From NCBI RefSeq assembly GCF_020882245.1, contig NC_083598.1, positions 49,141,858 through 49,205,857 of the forward strand: 64,000 nucleotides of DNA, in the 5' to 3' direction. A program made the translations under genes and the position numbers. This document shows, in pieces, positions 51,701-64,000 of the stretch (position 1 is the first letter of the stretch; each line of letters opens with the position of its first letter). The notes under the pieces are model-generated. The model was not told the origin of the DNA. It searched no databases and worked only from the letters and a program-made list of their open reading frames with translations. The stretch is from Rhopalosiphum padi (taxonomy: Eukaryota > Arthropoda > Insecta > Hemiptera > Aphididae).

Positions 51701-54700
51701 TTCACGGTGTACTCGATTTTGTTCCTCTTCGCAATAATGGTCTCGATTTGCTTGGCCTTGATAACCTAACATTAACCCTGGTTAATAATTTACAACAAAA
51801 ATAGTAGTAGTTATATAAAAATAAAAAATAACGTTCAATTAGTATTTATACCAGGAAAATAATAATAAAAAAATCATGTCAAAATAATAAGCTTATATGA
51901 TTTTAATGGATTATAATCTTAGGCAATTTAGTTGAATCTTAAATATGATGCCTGTTTTAATTGCATATTATGGAACAAATTTAAAAATATTTTTATTGTT
52001 TTAAAATATTCATTTTGTAGGCATTGTTGTATCAAATATTTTTGATTTATATCGTTTTTAAATTATATTTTTCATAATTTATTTTTGTTATGTACAGAAC
52101 TATAGACAAATTTGTTTTTTTTTTTTAATATAAGTAATATAAGTTTCATAGTAGAATGTTACTTTTTTAAATATATTTAAAATTTAAAAATTATAACCTA
52201 TTTTATAACTGAGCGTTAGCAAGTGCGTAGCCAACGCTATATGATTAGTAAATGTTAAAACATATATTCACTATGTTAAATTAATTTAAATTAAAGAGAA
52301 ATAAAAAAAAAATATTTGTATTTACATTTGAATGGAATACACGGAAGGTTTTAGAATTGTTGTATTTAAATAACAAACATTTTCGACAAAAACATTCAAT
52401 TACTTTAAAAAAACCCACATAACAATGGAATTTGTAAATTTAATATAATTAATAAATTATCCTACAAATGAACACTATATACTCATAATTTAAAATCAAC
52501 GAATCAACATGCTAATATCTTTGAAGTTTCTAAAATTGTAAAGAACGTCTTATAAACAATTTAAAAACCCGTTTGGACCATCAAGTAAAACCTTGAAAAT
52601 TAGCTTATTAATTTTATTTACTGATTTATATATATATTTATATATATTTACGTCCAAACGGTTTCGTCCATTTGTCCTGTATTGACATATTTTAATTTTA
52701 ATTATATGAATTTCTCAAAATGACAAACATTCATTATTTCGATTTTTGGAGATACTATTAATCCATAATTATCGATTATTTACATCTATAGTTATTTATT
52801 GTACATTATCTTGTATAGTTGACAGTTATAACTAAAACTCAATTTGAATCTCTGAAAAGATTCTGGTAAATAAATATTCATATAAGTGCAGTAAAAAAAT
52901 ATGTTAACCGGCGCTGGACGTATATAAAAATATTTACAAGACATGCTTTTGTGTATTTTTTTTTTTTATTCGTTTGTAACTTTTTCAAGATTTTTAAAAC
53001 GTCATATTTGCTTACTCACTGTGGTACGCGGAAATCGTTGTGTTTACGAGATTTAAATAAGTGGCGGGTGGTACACACGCGTTGCACAGTAGCGTAGGAT
53101 TAAGGGATGTATGAGTTGACATACAAGTATACAGCGTTAGGGTTAAAAAAAAATGCATCTTGAGCTGCTTGTGGTAATGGGAGCTCAAGGGAACAAGGTA
53201 GGGGTTAATGTAAATCTGATAAAAATATATATACATATGAGTAGTGAGTACATACATAATTTATATTACTCAATTCCTAAATGTAAAATTCATACTATAT
53301 GACAAAATAATGTTTCGTTTTGAAAATATAAAATTATACTGTCGATAAAAATGAAAAACAGCGATGTACCTACCATCGAAATGGTTGACCGCAAGTTACA
53401 ACCGTTCAACTGCATAACATACAATCGATATAATTTTTTGTTATATTTATGCGATATTGCACAATATTTAATCTGTCGTGGAAATATTTTAAAGACCTGT
53501 ATTCTAACTAATCATTGCGTTGGAACTAAAATTATGAATGATTTTGTATTCCTGAAGAATTCGAAGATCAAAGATTATTTTTTACGTTAAACGAGCGAGT
53601 TGTGTAGAAGAATATTCCATCCTCCTTGTTTTAAAATGTTTAAAACAATAATATTGACTTTCTAAACTGGAAATTTAAAAGTATATCACAATATTAAAAG
53701 TGTCAAAAAAATACGTAAATTTATAACAAAAACAAATAATTTTCATAATAATACACTCATGTCATAGGATGTGTGAACATTGATCAAAATAAAAAACTCA
53801 AATTCTTACTAAACTGTGTGCTTTATCGTTTTATACATTAAACGCATCTAATTCAAATGTGCATAATATTATTATTATACGTTATCGAAAATCGAGTTGT
53901 GATTATCTCGCGTTATTCCATTGGGAGTGTATGTGTACTATGACACACGTATATTTACCGTATTAAGACATTACTCTTGTGCATTATCCTCGGTGATCCA
54001 AAAGTTTCCAGATGCCTCAGATTTTAACCTCTATATATTGTTTGGTAACTATTTAATAATAACACGATCGATCATTCGTTGTGTGTCGAACCTATTACGA
54101 ACCAATGAGTCATTGCAAAACTTAAATAAGATCGGTTATTCAGTTCAAGTAATAAAATGACTGCGTGTATGAAACGCTTTGTTGACGATGACAATAACGT
54201 ATGATTATGAAAATACAAAGTCACAAAAAATACTTAATTAATTCGATAGTGATTTTTTTTTCACGGAATCGTGTCAGCATTTTGTGGTTGTAGAATGCTT
54301 CGGACGATTAGTTAAAAAAAATTAAAACCGCGGACAGTTGGTAGGTAGATAGATAGTAACAATAGTGGATATAATACAAGATAATATGTATGATAATGTG
54401 TAAAATACATTTTACATAATTTATAATTACACATTTAAATAGGTAGGTACAGGTAATTTTATAGTCGTGTTGTTTTATTGCAAATTTCTAAAATAAATAA
54501 ATAATTATTACTATTATCATAATATACATCAGATTAATAATATTAAAATTATTGCTTTTAGAAACGATGAGTGTCTGTGAAAAATTGTGAGTTATAATAG
54601 AAACTAAAATATTTAAATTTATTTTTAGTTTCGTGCATTTTTATAATACTTACATCTTACTTTACATGTGTAGATAAATTTAAGTACAATCACAATAAAA

Positions 54701-55009
54701 TAATGGCGAAAATAATAAATCAAATCACTACTGAAGATATCTACTTATTACTAATAAGTTACAAGTGAAATCTGAGTATTAATAAATAATAATAACAATA
54801 ATAAATAATTGAGATAATATAAGCGTAAAAAGACAAAAAAAAAAAAAACAGAAAAAAAAATAGGATGTTATTATAATTTAAGTGAGAATCAAATTAAATA
54901 TTTTAATGAAGTTCATATCATGTACACAGTGCTCTTGCAATGGTTGCAAGGTTATGGTTTAACCATAATATTTTAACACACTTTTTGTATTGTATATACT
55001 ACATAGAAT
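48721..55009. other. Long AT-rich stretch
   Basis: Holds T-runs (48816-48829), an (ATT)n tract at 50964-50981 and a 9-bp stem AGCGTTAGC/GCCAACGCT at 52212-52220 and 52230-52238. An unrecognised 79-codon ATG frame runs 53351-53590 (+), and another frame lies at 53921-54160 (+). No conserved domain, RNA gene or mobile element is recognised. Confidence 0.45.
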
Positions 55010-56460
55010 TTACACGGTGAGATGTGAAACGGTGCTATTTAACTTGACGTCTACCTGGGAAACACATAAGCATGATTTGATCATTCGGATGGTAGGAATC
55101 TCTACATTATATTTCTGCAGAGTTTCGTAGTATGCTGGTTTTAATTTAATTAGATTCAATTTACGAGTATTATACGTATGTAAAATAAAAAGCGTTTCTT
55201 TCGAAATAATTTGTCTACATAGAGAACATGGCATTCTTCGAATAGTTGTGTAAAAGGATATGTTTTAGGTTTGCTTAGAATTATTTTTATCATGCTTTTT
55301 GTGCTCATGGTATTTTACCGCTTGTAACAGTACCCAATTCTCTCCGTGCAGTTATACCATATTGAAGGATCGACTGTCATGGAAAAACAGATGGTGCGTA
55401 GTATATATTTTAGTAATTTTCATATTATGTGTATATTTAGTGTACTTTTCGTAATTCAATGTTTATGATACGTATTTGTGAGTCCCATTTTAAGTGTTGA
55501 TCAATATAATTATTCCTAAACATTTCATATATTATGTTTTATTAATAACATTGCAACAACAGTAATTTATTTAATGATTTAAATCGTGAATTTTGATTTC
55601 ATTAAAGTTTGGTTAAGTTCTTATGTCTTTCGTGGAAGCTATAAAGTTGGATTTAATAGAATTTATTTCAAGAAACGTTTTAAAAACCATGTATTTATTA
55701 AACGGATATCTGTTTTGGCGTTGTCATGATCTTAGTTGTATACTTATATGTATGACCGTATCGTTTGCATAAGAAAAACGTTTACTATATAGATTTAAGT
55801 TTTCTAATGAAGCTGTGTATATTAAATTTAGAATGGCTGATAAAACTGTTCATCGGGGACCTCCTGTGGTTATGCTAACTCCATCACTTAGTGTTTGATA
55901 CTCTGACTTATTGTTTTCGATTGGTTAAGTATGATTCGAGAATAAAAAATGATTTAATATTAATTATCCCAATAGGTATTAAAATATGTATTTGTGTTCT
56001 ATGAGAAATACTGACAAATGCTTTAAGAAGATTCCTACTGTTTTGTTTATTTTTTTTTTTTTAGATTTGAATAATTATTCTAAAATTTTATAAAAATAAT
56101 TTAATAAAATAATAGGTTAATCGAACGGTTTTGTTATCACTCTTGTGTATTGGGGATATAATGAAACATCTAAACGAAATAGTATATCACTTTCCTGAAT
56201 AATTGTATCAAAAATATTTACTAAAATATTTGATTTTTTTAATTTTATCGCGTTAATTGATATCCCATCTTTTCCAGGAGCTGAATTACTTTTCATGCCA
56301 AAAAATAATATTGCATACTTCCAACGCAGATATTTTTCTTGAATAAAGAGACTGTTTGGGATACAAATTTGACGTAAAACTAATTTTTCTATCATGCAGT
56401 TTATTATAGTTTAATTTTAGTGCTATGTACAGGCTTTGTGAATTTTTGAAACTTTCACAA
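55010..56460 (-). pseudogene. Non-LTR retrotransposon (LINE) reverse-transcriptase pseudogene
   Basis: Minus strand, 5' to 3'. SNSAPGKDGISINAIK (about 56294-56247) is the conserved APG.DGI block. RLTYYFIKLFL then NFRIIIQI (about 56120-56063) is the YRPI.LL region. FILESYLTNRKQ (about 55946-55911) is the SYL..R.Q segment. GGPR then TVLSAILNLIYTAS (about 55866-55808) corresponds to G.PQGS.LSP..F..Y. SYANDTVIHIS (about 55775-55743) is the YADD catalytic box, here with Asn in place of the first Asp. LEINSIKSNFIA follows as in the palm/thumb. SILQYGITA (about 55370-55345), KPKTYPFTQLFEECH and HTYNTRKLN (about 55180) fit the C-terminal part. Frameshifts and stops separate these blocks, so it is dead. 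The 5' half (endonuclease) is missing. The clade is probably CR1/Jockey-like but unassigned. Confidence 0.85.
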
Positions 56461-58295
56461 CATTTCACACGCAGTCAAATTATAAGTCGTGTATAAATTT
56501 AAAAGTTAAATGTAAGGCAAATTATTTAAAGTAATTGTGTATATTTGTTGCTATTTCATTTTCTTGCTATATGTACACTGTACAGGCTTCGCGATTTTTT
56601 TTTAGGATATAGTTTTGAATAATTTAATCTTATCTTATTTTGAAATTTTGTAAAATATATTTCCTGGTTTATTTTTACTGTTCAAAGTGTCCGTTTACCG
56701 TCCTTTGTCCATCGTACTGATAAAACAAGGACGATAAAAAATTCGAAAAAAATATTTGTATTCTTTATTAAATCTATATGAGATTGACTCCACTCTTTGA
56801 AATCTCAGTCCTTATTATTTCCTTTAATTTAATTTAAAATGTAATAAATAAAATAATAAACATATTGATATAATAGATATACAAACTACATTACGAATTT
56901 ATTTATTATAAGATTTCTTATTGCATAACTATAGTTTTGTTGACATAATGGACAAGTGTCAGTTATTGTTTTAGTGAATAAATTGCTTATGCGCCATACT
57001 TTGCACACGTTTATACATTAAACGATACGCTCTCACTCATTAAAGGAAGTGGCTTATATTGAACTCTTTAAAAACAATCGATTTTGATCATATCTTTAGG
57101 GCAAAGCTTTGTAAACGCCTCAAGATTGTATAAATTATGTACCTTTATAAATGATAAGTATTTTCGTAATAATGATAATCATACATAAGCTGTATGGAAA
57201 CTTATATGAAGTGCAATATCAAAACTTTTATTCGAAGAAAGAAAGTGGAAATATATAACTTGAATTTATCTGATACCATTTTCTGGTTCATAAAAGAAGT
57301 GCTTCGCCTAAAATTAGGAGAAATGTATATTTTTAATTTTTTGAAATTTCAACATAGTAAATTGTTTTCAATCTACTCTATAGTCTTTATTAACTTATTT
57401 TATGTAAATTATTCATAAATTTTCATTAAACAAATTGAGTGTAGAATATTACAACATATTTTAAATATAAATATTTAATATTGCGATAGTACACTGTTGA
57501 AAAGAAAGTATTTTTTTAGAAGCATTGCTAAACGAGTGTCAGTTATATAAATGTTCTTTAATATATTATTATAAACTATAATATAATAAAATAAATAATA
57601 CTATAATAAGGAAATATATAATAAGAACTCATGTTCTTCAAAATTTAAATTTTGAATTCATTTGAAATTCATTATGATTGAGTATGCATGTGTTTTAGTT
57701 GTATGTATTTTTATTCATATTATCACTTTATCTATAGACTGATTAGACAATCAGGGTTGATTCTATCATTCATATACATATTGTGTAAGTCAAGGACCAT
57801 TGTTTTCTTTATTATTTTTTTTTTTAAATGTAATTGTTGTCCATTAATTAAATGTAGATATGTCATTTTAGTGCAGAATCATACCTCACAAAAAATTACA
57901 TTTATACATTTTAAAAACACAATCCAATAATAATCATTCGTTTGAATAAAATATTGATACAATTTTAACATTCTGTTTGTATTTTACAATAAATATTTGT
58001 CAAAACCTTGAACTGATTCAAAAATGCATTGAATTAAATAACTTAAAATAACGCATAAAAAATATTTTGAGAAACACATACATTTATCAAAGACAGACTT
58101 ATAATAATATGGTGATAGTATTACGAGTAATATAGGTACCTTATATTATAATTAATTAATAACCATCAAATGAATAATAATTGTAATATTTTTAATTATT
58201 GAATTTTTCGTATATAACTTTTACCACCTTGTATAGTGCTATCGCATTTTTTTTCGTTTTAACAAATTTGTATAGTTCTATTTTTCATTTTGTTC

Positions 58296-58297
<2 letters not shown>
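56461..58297. other. AT-rich non-coding stretch
   Basis: Two related words (GTACAGGCTTTGTGAATTTTT near 56427, GTACAGGCTTCGCGATTTTTT near 56582, the second just upstream on the retrotransposon strand) suggest a small local duplication. Frames at 57194-57418 and 57688-57930 are AT-driven and unrecognised. Confidence 0.4.
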
Positions 58298-58335
<38 letters not shown>

Positions 58336-58336
58336 T
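58298..58336. repeat. (TTA)n microsatellite
   Basis: About thirteen tandem TTA units. Confidence 0.9.
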
Positions 58337-58780
58337 AGTCTACGTTTTGTTTAATTTTCTTTAACTCGGAACCATTTTGGATAGAAAACTCAATTTCTTT
58401 GACTGATCAGGAATTGTGTTTAATGAAGTTTTTTTTTTTTTGGTCAATTGTGAAATTCTTACATTTCTTTAATTTGTGCAGTGTACGTATAAGGTATTTG
58501 AGGTATTTCTACACAAACCCGAAACAGTACGTGTGCACGTGTGGGTGATTTTGTAGACATCAAATAATGCCTGTGAAAATTAGCTTTTTAGCTGTATGAT
58601 ACTTCCTGGTACATTTGATGGTATATTATATGAGATTTGCTAGCGTGCCACACTTGGTCTGCGTCGCGATTGCTGCACTCGGAATGTAGAATGAATACAA
58701 ATTGAAAAAAAAAATAGGAAAATGTATTTGTAAGACTTGTACGCGACTCGAACTACACTTAATGATTAGTTTCGTTGGCG

Positions 58781-58784
<4 letters not shown>

Positions 58785-58843
<59 letters not shown>
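58785..58843. repeat. (CA)29 microsatellite with TA extension
   Basis: 59 bases of uninterrupted AC repeat followed directly by a TA tract (58843-58859). It is the longest perfect repeat in the window and probably polymorphic between individuals. Confidence 0.95.
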
Positions 58844-58850
<7 letters not shown>

Positions 58851-58859
58851 TATATATAT

Positions 58860-60719
58860 GAGTATAGGAAAATGGGAAACTGTGTAGACCCTTAAATCGT
58901 CGTTAGAAAAACGATGTGGAAAAAAATGTGTGCCTTATATTCCGGAAAGTAAACTCAAATAATCTCTTAAGAGCCGTAAAAATGAAAAGGGAAAAAAAAT
59001 ACAACACCCACAAACGGTGTAGGTTTTCCAACAGCCCAAGTTGGCTTCGAGCCCGACGTGAAATAAAAGTCATTTTGGTAGACTTAATACGGACATCTAA
59101 GCGTTTATAAATGTATATATATATATATATATATAAATAGTTATCGGGGGTTACACTATCCGATAAAGATGAGATTTTTCGATATTGTTATTCCAGAACA
59201 CGCATTGCACCATAAACAAAACGATTAGAAACTAACTATATGGTTTCATGATGAGATCGCAACACGGTCCTATTCTGAGTGTATGCAGTTTCATAAGGTA
59301 TGGCTATAATACACGTATATAATACGTTATAGTATAACGTATGTAAATAGAACAGAATTTTACATTATTTACTACTTTTAGTCGTTTAGGTAAGATTTTT
59401 ATTCTTTGTTTCAAAAAATCTGTTATAGTATTATTGAAAATATAACTATAATATCCAAAGTATAATTAAATTTCAACCTTCTTAAACGGAATTATTATTA
59501 ACAATATTCTTGTTAATAACGAGTCCATTTTTGAACTTAAATTTCATTAAAATAACTTGGCTTAAATCATATAATAATATACATTTTTATTAAACTACTA
59601 AACTACCCGAAGTTCTTTGTTCTTTAAAATTCCAAATATCATATTATTCGTCATAGGTAAATCCATTGTTTAAAATGATAATTTCGATAATCTCCCCTTC
59701 TTCCCGAAATGTTTAATTCTTCAAAAATACAAACTCGTCGTCATTATCATATCTTTAAAATGCCTATTGTTTAGTCTGCCAATGATTTCATTCGGTAGTC
59801 AAATTTAAAATTGCATGCATAAGCGTATTTTAATTTTTGATTTTTTTTTAAAAAAATTAATTTTTATTGCTTAAGAATACAGTATAGCTGTATTTTATCC
59901 ATCTAACTAACGGTATACTATTGAATATCCAATGTTTAAAATAATTTGTTTCATTATTTTGTTTTTAATTTTATAAAATTTAAAATTAAATATATTTTCT
60001 AAGGCCTTTTTTTTTTTCTGATAGTTTAATTTTAAAGCAAATTATGAGTATTTCAAAATTTACAAAATCCTATACACAATATAATAAGATAAAGTCAAGT
60101 CAAGTCAAGTCAAAATGACATAATATATAAGTATATAACTTATATTTTGCGGAGCTATTAAACTAACCTTTATTAACTATTATTGCTACGCGAAATATGA
60201 ATATCAGTTTAAACGAATCTAATTAAATCAGTTAACCCTGGAGTCACGTTCCATACGTCACGATCAGTGATGTATGACTGAGACTATTAAGATAATTTTT
60301 CAAACAATGTTTATTTTGGAATGATATAGGTCGACATTTCACCCAACTCACTACTCAGTAAACGCTATTAACTGCTTACACAGACATAATAATAGAAATC
60401 GTTATCAGAATAAATTCTGTGTACGACTTGACGACAATCCATCGGTTTTTCGTTTATAAACAAAAACACTAGCACATCACCTTATACTTTCTGTTTGGAC
60501 ACATTTCATTCGATATATTTGAATTCTATAGACCGTGAAACAACTTTAACTGTAATAAATATATCGTTGTATACAAGGCGATAAATCAGTGCTTGCTGGT
60601 CACTCTCATTTTTCTTATAATAATGTATTTATTAAATTTTTAACCTTTGCAATCCTGAGTTATACTCGAGAACTGTATTATTTTTAAATAATAATTTTAT
60701 TTGTACTGTTTAAGGAGTG
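58860..60719. other. AT-rich stretch with small repeats and stems
   Basis: Contains a (TA)n tract at about 59112-59135 and a 21-base palindrome, ATACGTTATA-G-TATAACGTAT, at 59322-59342. It also has four AAGTC units at about 60092-60112, and a 10-bp stem CATACGTCAC/GTGATGTATG (one G-T pair) at 60252-60261 and 60267-60276 just after TTAACCCTGG. No gene recognised. Confidence 0.45.
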
Positions 60720-60975
60720 GCACGAATTCGATTAAATGAATTGTTAAAAGGTAAAAGAGCGGGGACGCGAGGAAAATTGTCCAACATGTTAATCATAATA
60801 CGGCATGTTCGAAAGCCTAAGATGGACTGCCCTATACTTGTGCTGCATATGTGACGAAAGTATTTGTGTATTATGATGTCAGGACTATATCGTCAACGAG
60901 AGGAACAAAGAGGACATCACTTTCACTCTCTTGACCTACCTAAGCATTCCGCCGTCCGGGAGAATCTTTGAATTT
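60720..60975. other. Small GC-richer pocket, possible exon or conserved element
   Basis: Composition rises for about 250 bases. One plus frame is open from about 60716 to 60851 without an ATG at its start. A second, ATG at about 60873, encodes a short polar peptide beginning MMSGLYRQREEQRGHHFHSL and stops near 60971. No family or clear splice boundary. Confidence 0.25.
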
Positions 60976-63900
60976 AAAATGTATATATTTTATGTAATAA
61001 GGCACACGAGGGATATGTCTTATGGCAGAATGAATAATGCGCTTACATTTTTAAAATAAATAATATTACATGCATGAGAACTTTCATCATATGTTTTTAA
61101 AATTTAGCTGCAGTAATACTAAAAACGTAGGCCGCAAGTTTCAAAACTACCCAGCAAATATCGATCTAGAAAACCGTTCACAAATGTGCGCGGTTTTTTT
61201 CTTCACGATATCCTTTTATTGTCCTTTTAACAAGATGTGCGAGGGGATAGGTATTTTAATATTTGTTTGAAATAGTCATTAGATGTACTTGAAATAAAAT
61301 TTGAAACAAACGATAGAATTTTAAACTCCGATTGACCAATTGAATGAACGGTAATCACGCATGTCACTATATAATAAATGATGAAAACTATTTCACGTAT
61401 ATTATATGGAAAATAGCAACGATATAATAATATTGTGATATTTAATAATTATTGTCATTTTTAATATTCTACGCAATATGATCTTTCGATTTGATCTGTT
61501 ACGGGTCTGTATTATGATAATATGGGCACTGTTAATTATATTATTGATGTTGTTTACATGGTGAGCGGTGTGCCTAGAACACTGTGAGCGACCGACAACT
61601 TATGTATGTGATACAATATAAGCTACTTCGTAAATAATAATATTATATATATATATACTATATTTGATCACAACGATTAATCAAACGGGATGCCGACACG
61701 ACGACTTTCGCCACTATTTCCCTTTAGAAGAAAATAATATTATTATTATTATTATTATTATATTATTAATATAGCTCGTATAATACTCGTATATATATTG
61801 TATTTATCGTCGTCCTCCGAGACACGGTCGCTTATAATATTATCATTAATATCATTGTAATTATTTTTATTATATTATCGTGATGCTTACGTTTATGATG
61901 AAATTGATTACTCGACAATAGCGATTAGAACAGTTTAATGCTGCGAAATAGCTGCGTAGTTCGCCATCATTCCAGACAACTCGAAAATATAATAATTGTT
62001 GTTGCAATGTTATAATATAAACGTTTTCAGGTAGAGCTGAAATTGAATAGTCTGTATTTTAATTGTTTTATATGTTTTTTTTTTTTTTTATTATTGAAAT
62101 TTAAGAAAATTGTTGTTTTTATAATTATAGTGTTTTTGACGCTATTATAGTATATTATTAAAAACAATTTGAAGTTTTTTCTAAAAAAAAAATTTTATTA
62201 TTTTTTTTTCACTTAGTATAGGAATGGTAAAATATATTGTTAATTACTTATTATTCTGATATAGAATGTTATTTATTGGTGATTTTTAATGATATAAATT
62301 TGTTTGCAAATAATATTTTCAAAATGTTTAGTTTTTAAAATAACTAGTGTTTTAAATTGATTGAATACTTATGTCATACACAAGTATACAGGCACATTTC
62401 TTTTGTCCTCTCGAATCGTACTGTTATAACTGCGTATTGAATGATAACTGAATCCGTAGCGGTTTAAAAACATACACGTAGTGGTGGTGGTGAACAATAG
62501 AGAAAATGATAACCTTCTATATGATACAATATATCCTCTCATATTATCCAAGTTTCAGATGAAATTGTTGGACAAAATAATACGACTAAGTCGGTCAGGG
62601 AATCTCTAAGGTTTACTGTTCTCATTCCGTTGCTTTGGATTTATTGCAATAAATTAGCTACAGACGCATTTCATTATACCGGCAATCAATTTAAGCATAT
62701 TTTTTTTTATTTCATCTCAACAGAAATTCAGTTTAACGATATAATTTTTTGTATTTTCTGTACAATTTAATAGTGTTTTTCGCAACTTAACGGATGGAGT
62801 TAAACGTAAAAACGTAGTAGTATATTATATTTTTTAAACGTTAATTTAGCTAAAAGTAGTTAAATTTGTATTTTAATTTCTCGAAGAGCGACGACCATTC
62901 GGATGATTTTTTTAACAAATCCTATAATATGTAACAACAATAACTTTTAATATTTATACAACCGTTCCACAAGCGATAATATTTTCATTTTTCTTATCGA
63001 ACTTCAGAGGAATATCATAAATCCATTAATAACCGTATTAAAATCCTTCTTAGAAAACCGTTTTACAACCAACAATGGCTGTGCCGTAATATTATAATAA
63101 TAAATTAATAACATCTTGAATGTTTTCATTCGTTTTGATTGCGCTCTTCTAAGCCATTTGTCGTTATGTTATTTAAGTAATAACAAATATATATATATAA
63201 ATATATTAAGTATAAATAGGTATATCTCTATAGGTATTATTATTGTTATTTTATTATCTACCTACTCTAATGTCGTAGGGCTGTACTTGCAATTTCTATG
63301 CTGCAACAATACAGTTTGGCAGATAGCTTTATAAATAAAATAGTAATACAAATAACTATAGTAGATATGATAATATTATACTATATCGTTGTTATGATGC
63401 TGAGGTAAATTGACAGCGCAATTGACGGTCTGTTGTCAAGTCCGTTTCCCTGAAATTGACTGAAAAGGCGATGATATGACACGACGGGAAAATCGTTAAG
63501 TTTTTTTTTTTGCCGACCAAAGACTAATGAATTGAATTTTGTAGAGGTATCACCAATAAACTCTTTCGTCCTTTTAACGACTATCCGGAAAGCTAAGCCT
63601 TTTCATTTTCTAGACCGCAGGGGACGTGTATCAATATAAAGTCCGAACGAAATATTATAGTAATCAGCGAGACGCGTAAGGCATATGTAATTGAGTTCAC
63701 TTAACCGGCTATGCAACCATATTAGGGTTTGGAGCATGAATGTTATATTTCTCTAGATTTTGATTATTTTACAATATTACCATATTTAGATTGACATTTT
63801 TTTAAATTTTAAATCGATTGGTTTTCGGCAATAAACACAAGACACAATGATGACACCAATAACTGATAGCTATTATAAACTATGAATAGCACATAAAAAA

Positions 63901-64000
63901 AATGAATAATAGATTATAGAATTCCACGAGCAAAATGTTGTGCTCTATATAGATCTGTAAATAATTATCGTGTAAAAAACGAGAAAAATTAGAAGTAACC
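60976..64000. other. AT-rich non-coding stretch to the end of the window
   Basis: An (ATT)n tract lies at about 61737-61761 and several T/A runs occur. Frames of 60-72 codons (61070, 62551 minus, 63116) give no recognisable product. Slightly GC-richer sequence near 63400-63720 shows no gene. Confidence 0.5.

Noticed and set aside
53351..54160. Two consecutive plus-strand frames (53351-53590 and 53921-54160) as exons of one gene
   Set aside because: No clear donor at the end of the first or acceptor before the second, and no recognisable motif in either.
54838..54862. A-rich tract as the tail of the LINE at 55.0-56.5 kb
   Set aside because: The LINE is on the minus strand, so a poly-A tail would appear as T on the plus strand at this side; the tract is A on the plus strand.
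58626..58844. Frames across the (CA)n tract giving Cys-Val or His-Thr repeats
   Set aside because: Pure translation of a microsatellite.

Overview
The window reads as non-coding nuclear DNA from an insect, most likely an aphid. It is very AT-rich, with many A/T runs and AT-only microsatellites. CpG-containing GC-richer islands of 0.25-1 kb are scattered through it. The palindromic word GGTACC (often inside TAGGTACCTA) recurs, and the only recognisable protein-coding relics belong to transposons. The aphid assignment is an inference from general texture, not from a diagnostic gene. I find no complete conserved protein-coding gene, no convincing tRNA or rRNA, no CRISPR and no bacterial-style operon.

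Layout. 1-10.9 kb is AT-rich DNA with GC islands near 1.0-2.1 kb and 2.86-3.1 kb, a (CA)n tract at 7.6 kb and one unrecognised exon-like reading frame on the minus strand at 9.4-9.6 kb. 10.9-13.0 kb holds two GC islands, one carrying the longest open frame of the window (197 codons, unrecognised). A tiny pogo/Tigger-type foldback lies at 13.34-13.41 kb and a perfect 22-bp palindrome at 13.62 kb. Islands at 18.4-19.25, 27.7-28.7 and 29.4-30.5 kb are the strongest promoter-like or regulatory-looking blocks; the last has a long GA tract and G-runs. A decayed Helitron coding remnant lies at 30.96-31.4 kb (+). A possible short LINE remnant lies at about 23.1-23.2 kb (-).

37-48 kb contains further islands and the best exon-like material. 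One is a 29-codon exon with good start context and a GTAAGT donor at 43.19-43.27 kb (+). The other is a two-exon 3' gene end on the minus strand at 44.35-44.19 kb, with matching splice sites, stop codon and AATAAA. A second pogo-type remnant (46.0 kb), a cluster of five CACGTG boxes (47.18-47.66 kb) and a well-preserved 172-bp pogo/Tigger-type MITE flanked by TA (48.21-48.38 kb) follow.

48.7-64 kb is AT-rich again. Its one clear resident is a frameshifted, stop-ridden non-LTR retrotransposon (LINE) reverse-transcriptase pseudogene at 56.46-55.01 kb (-), with several RT motifs readable in order. A (CA)29 microsatellite is at 58.8 kb. The window probably represents intergenic or long-intron DNA around regulated genes. 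The candidate exons are hypotheses for transcript data, not established genes.
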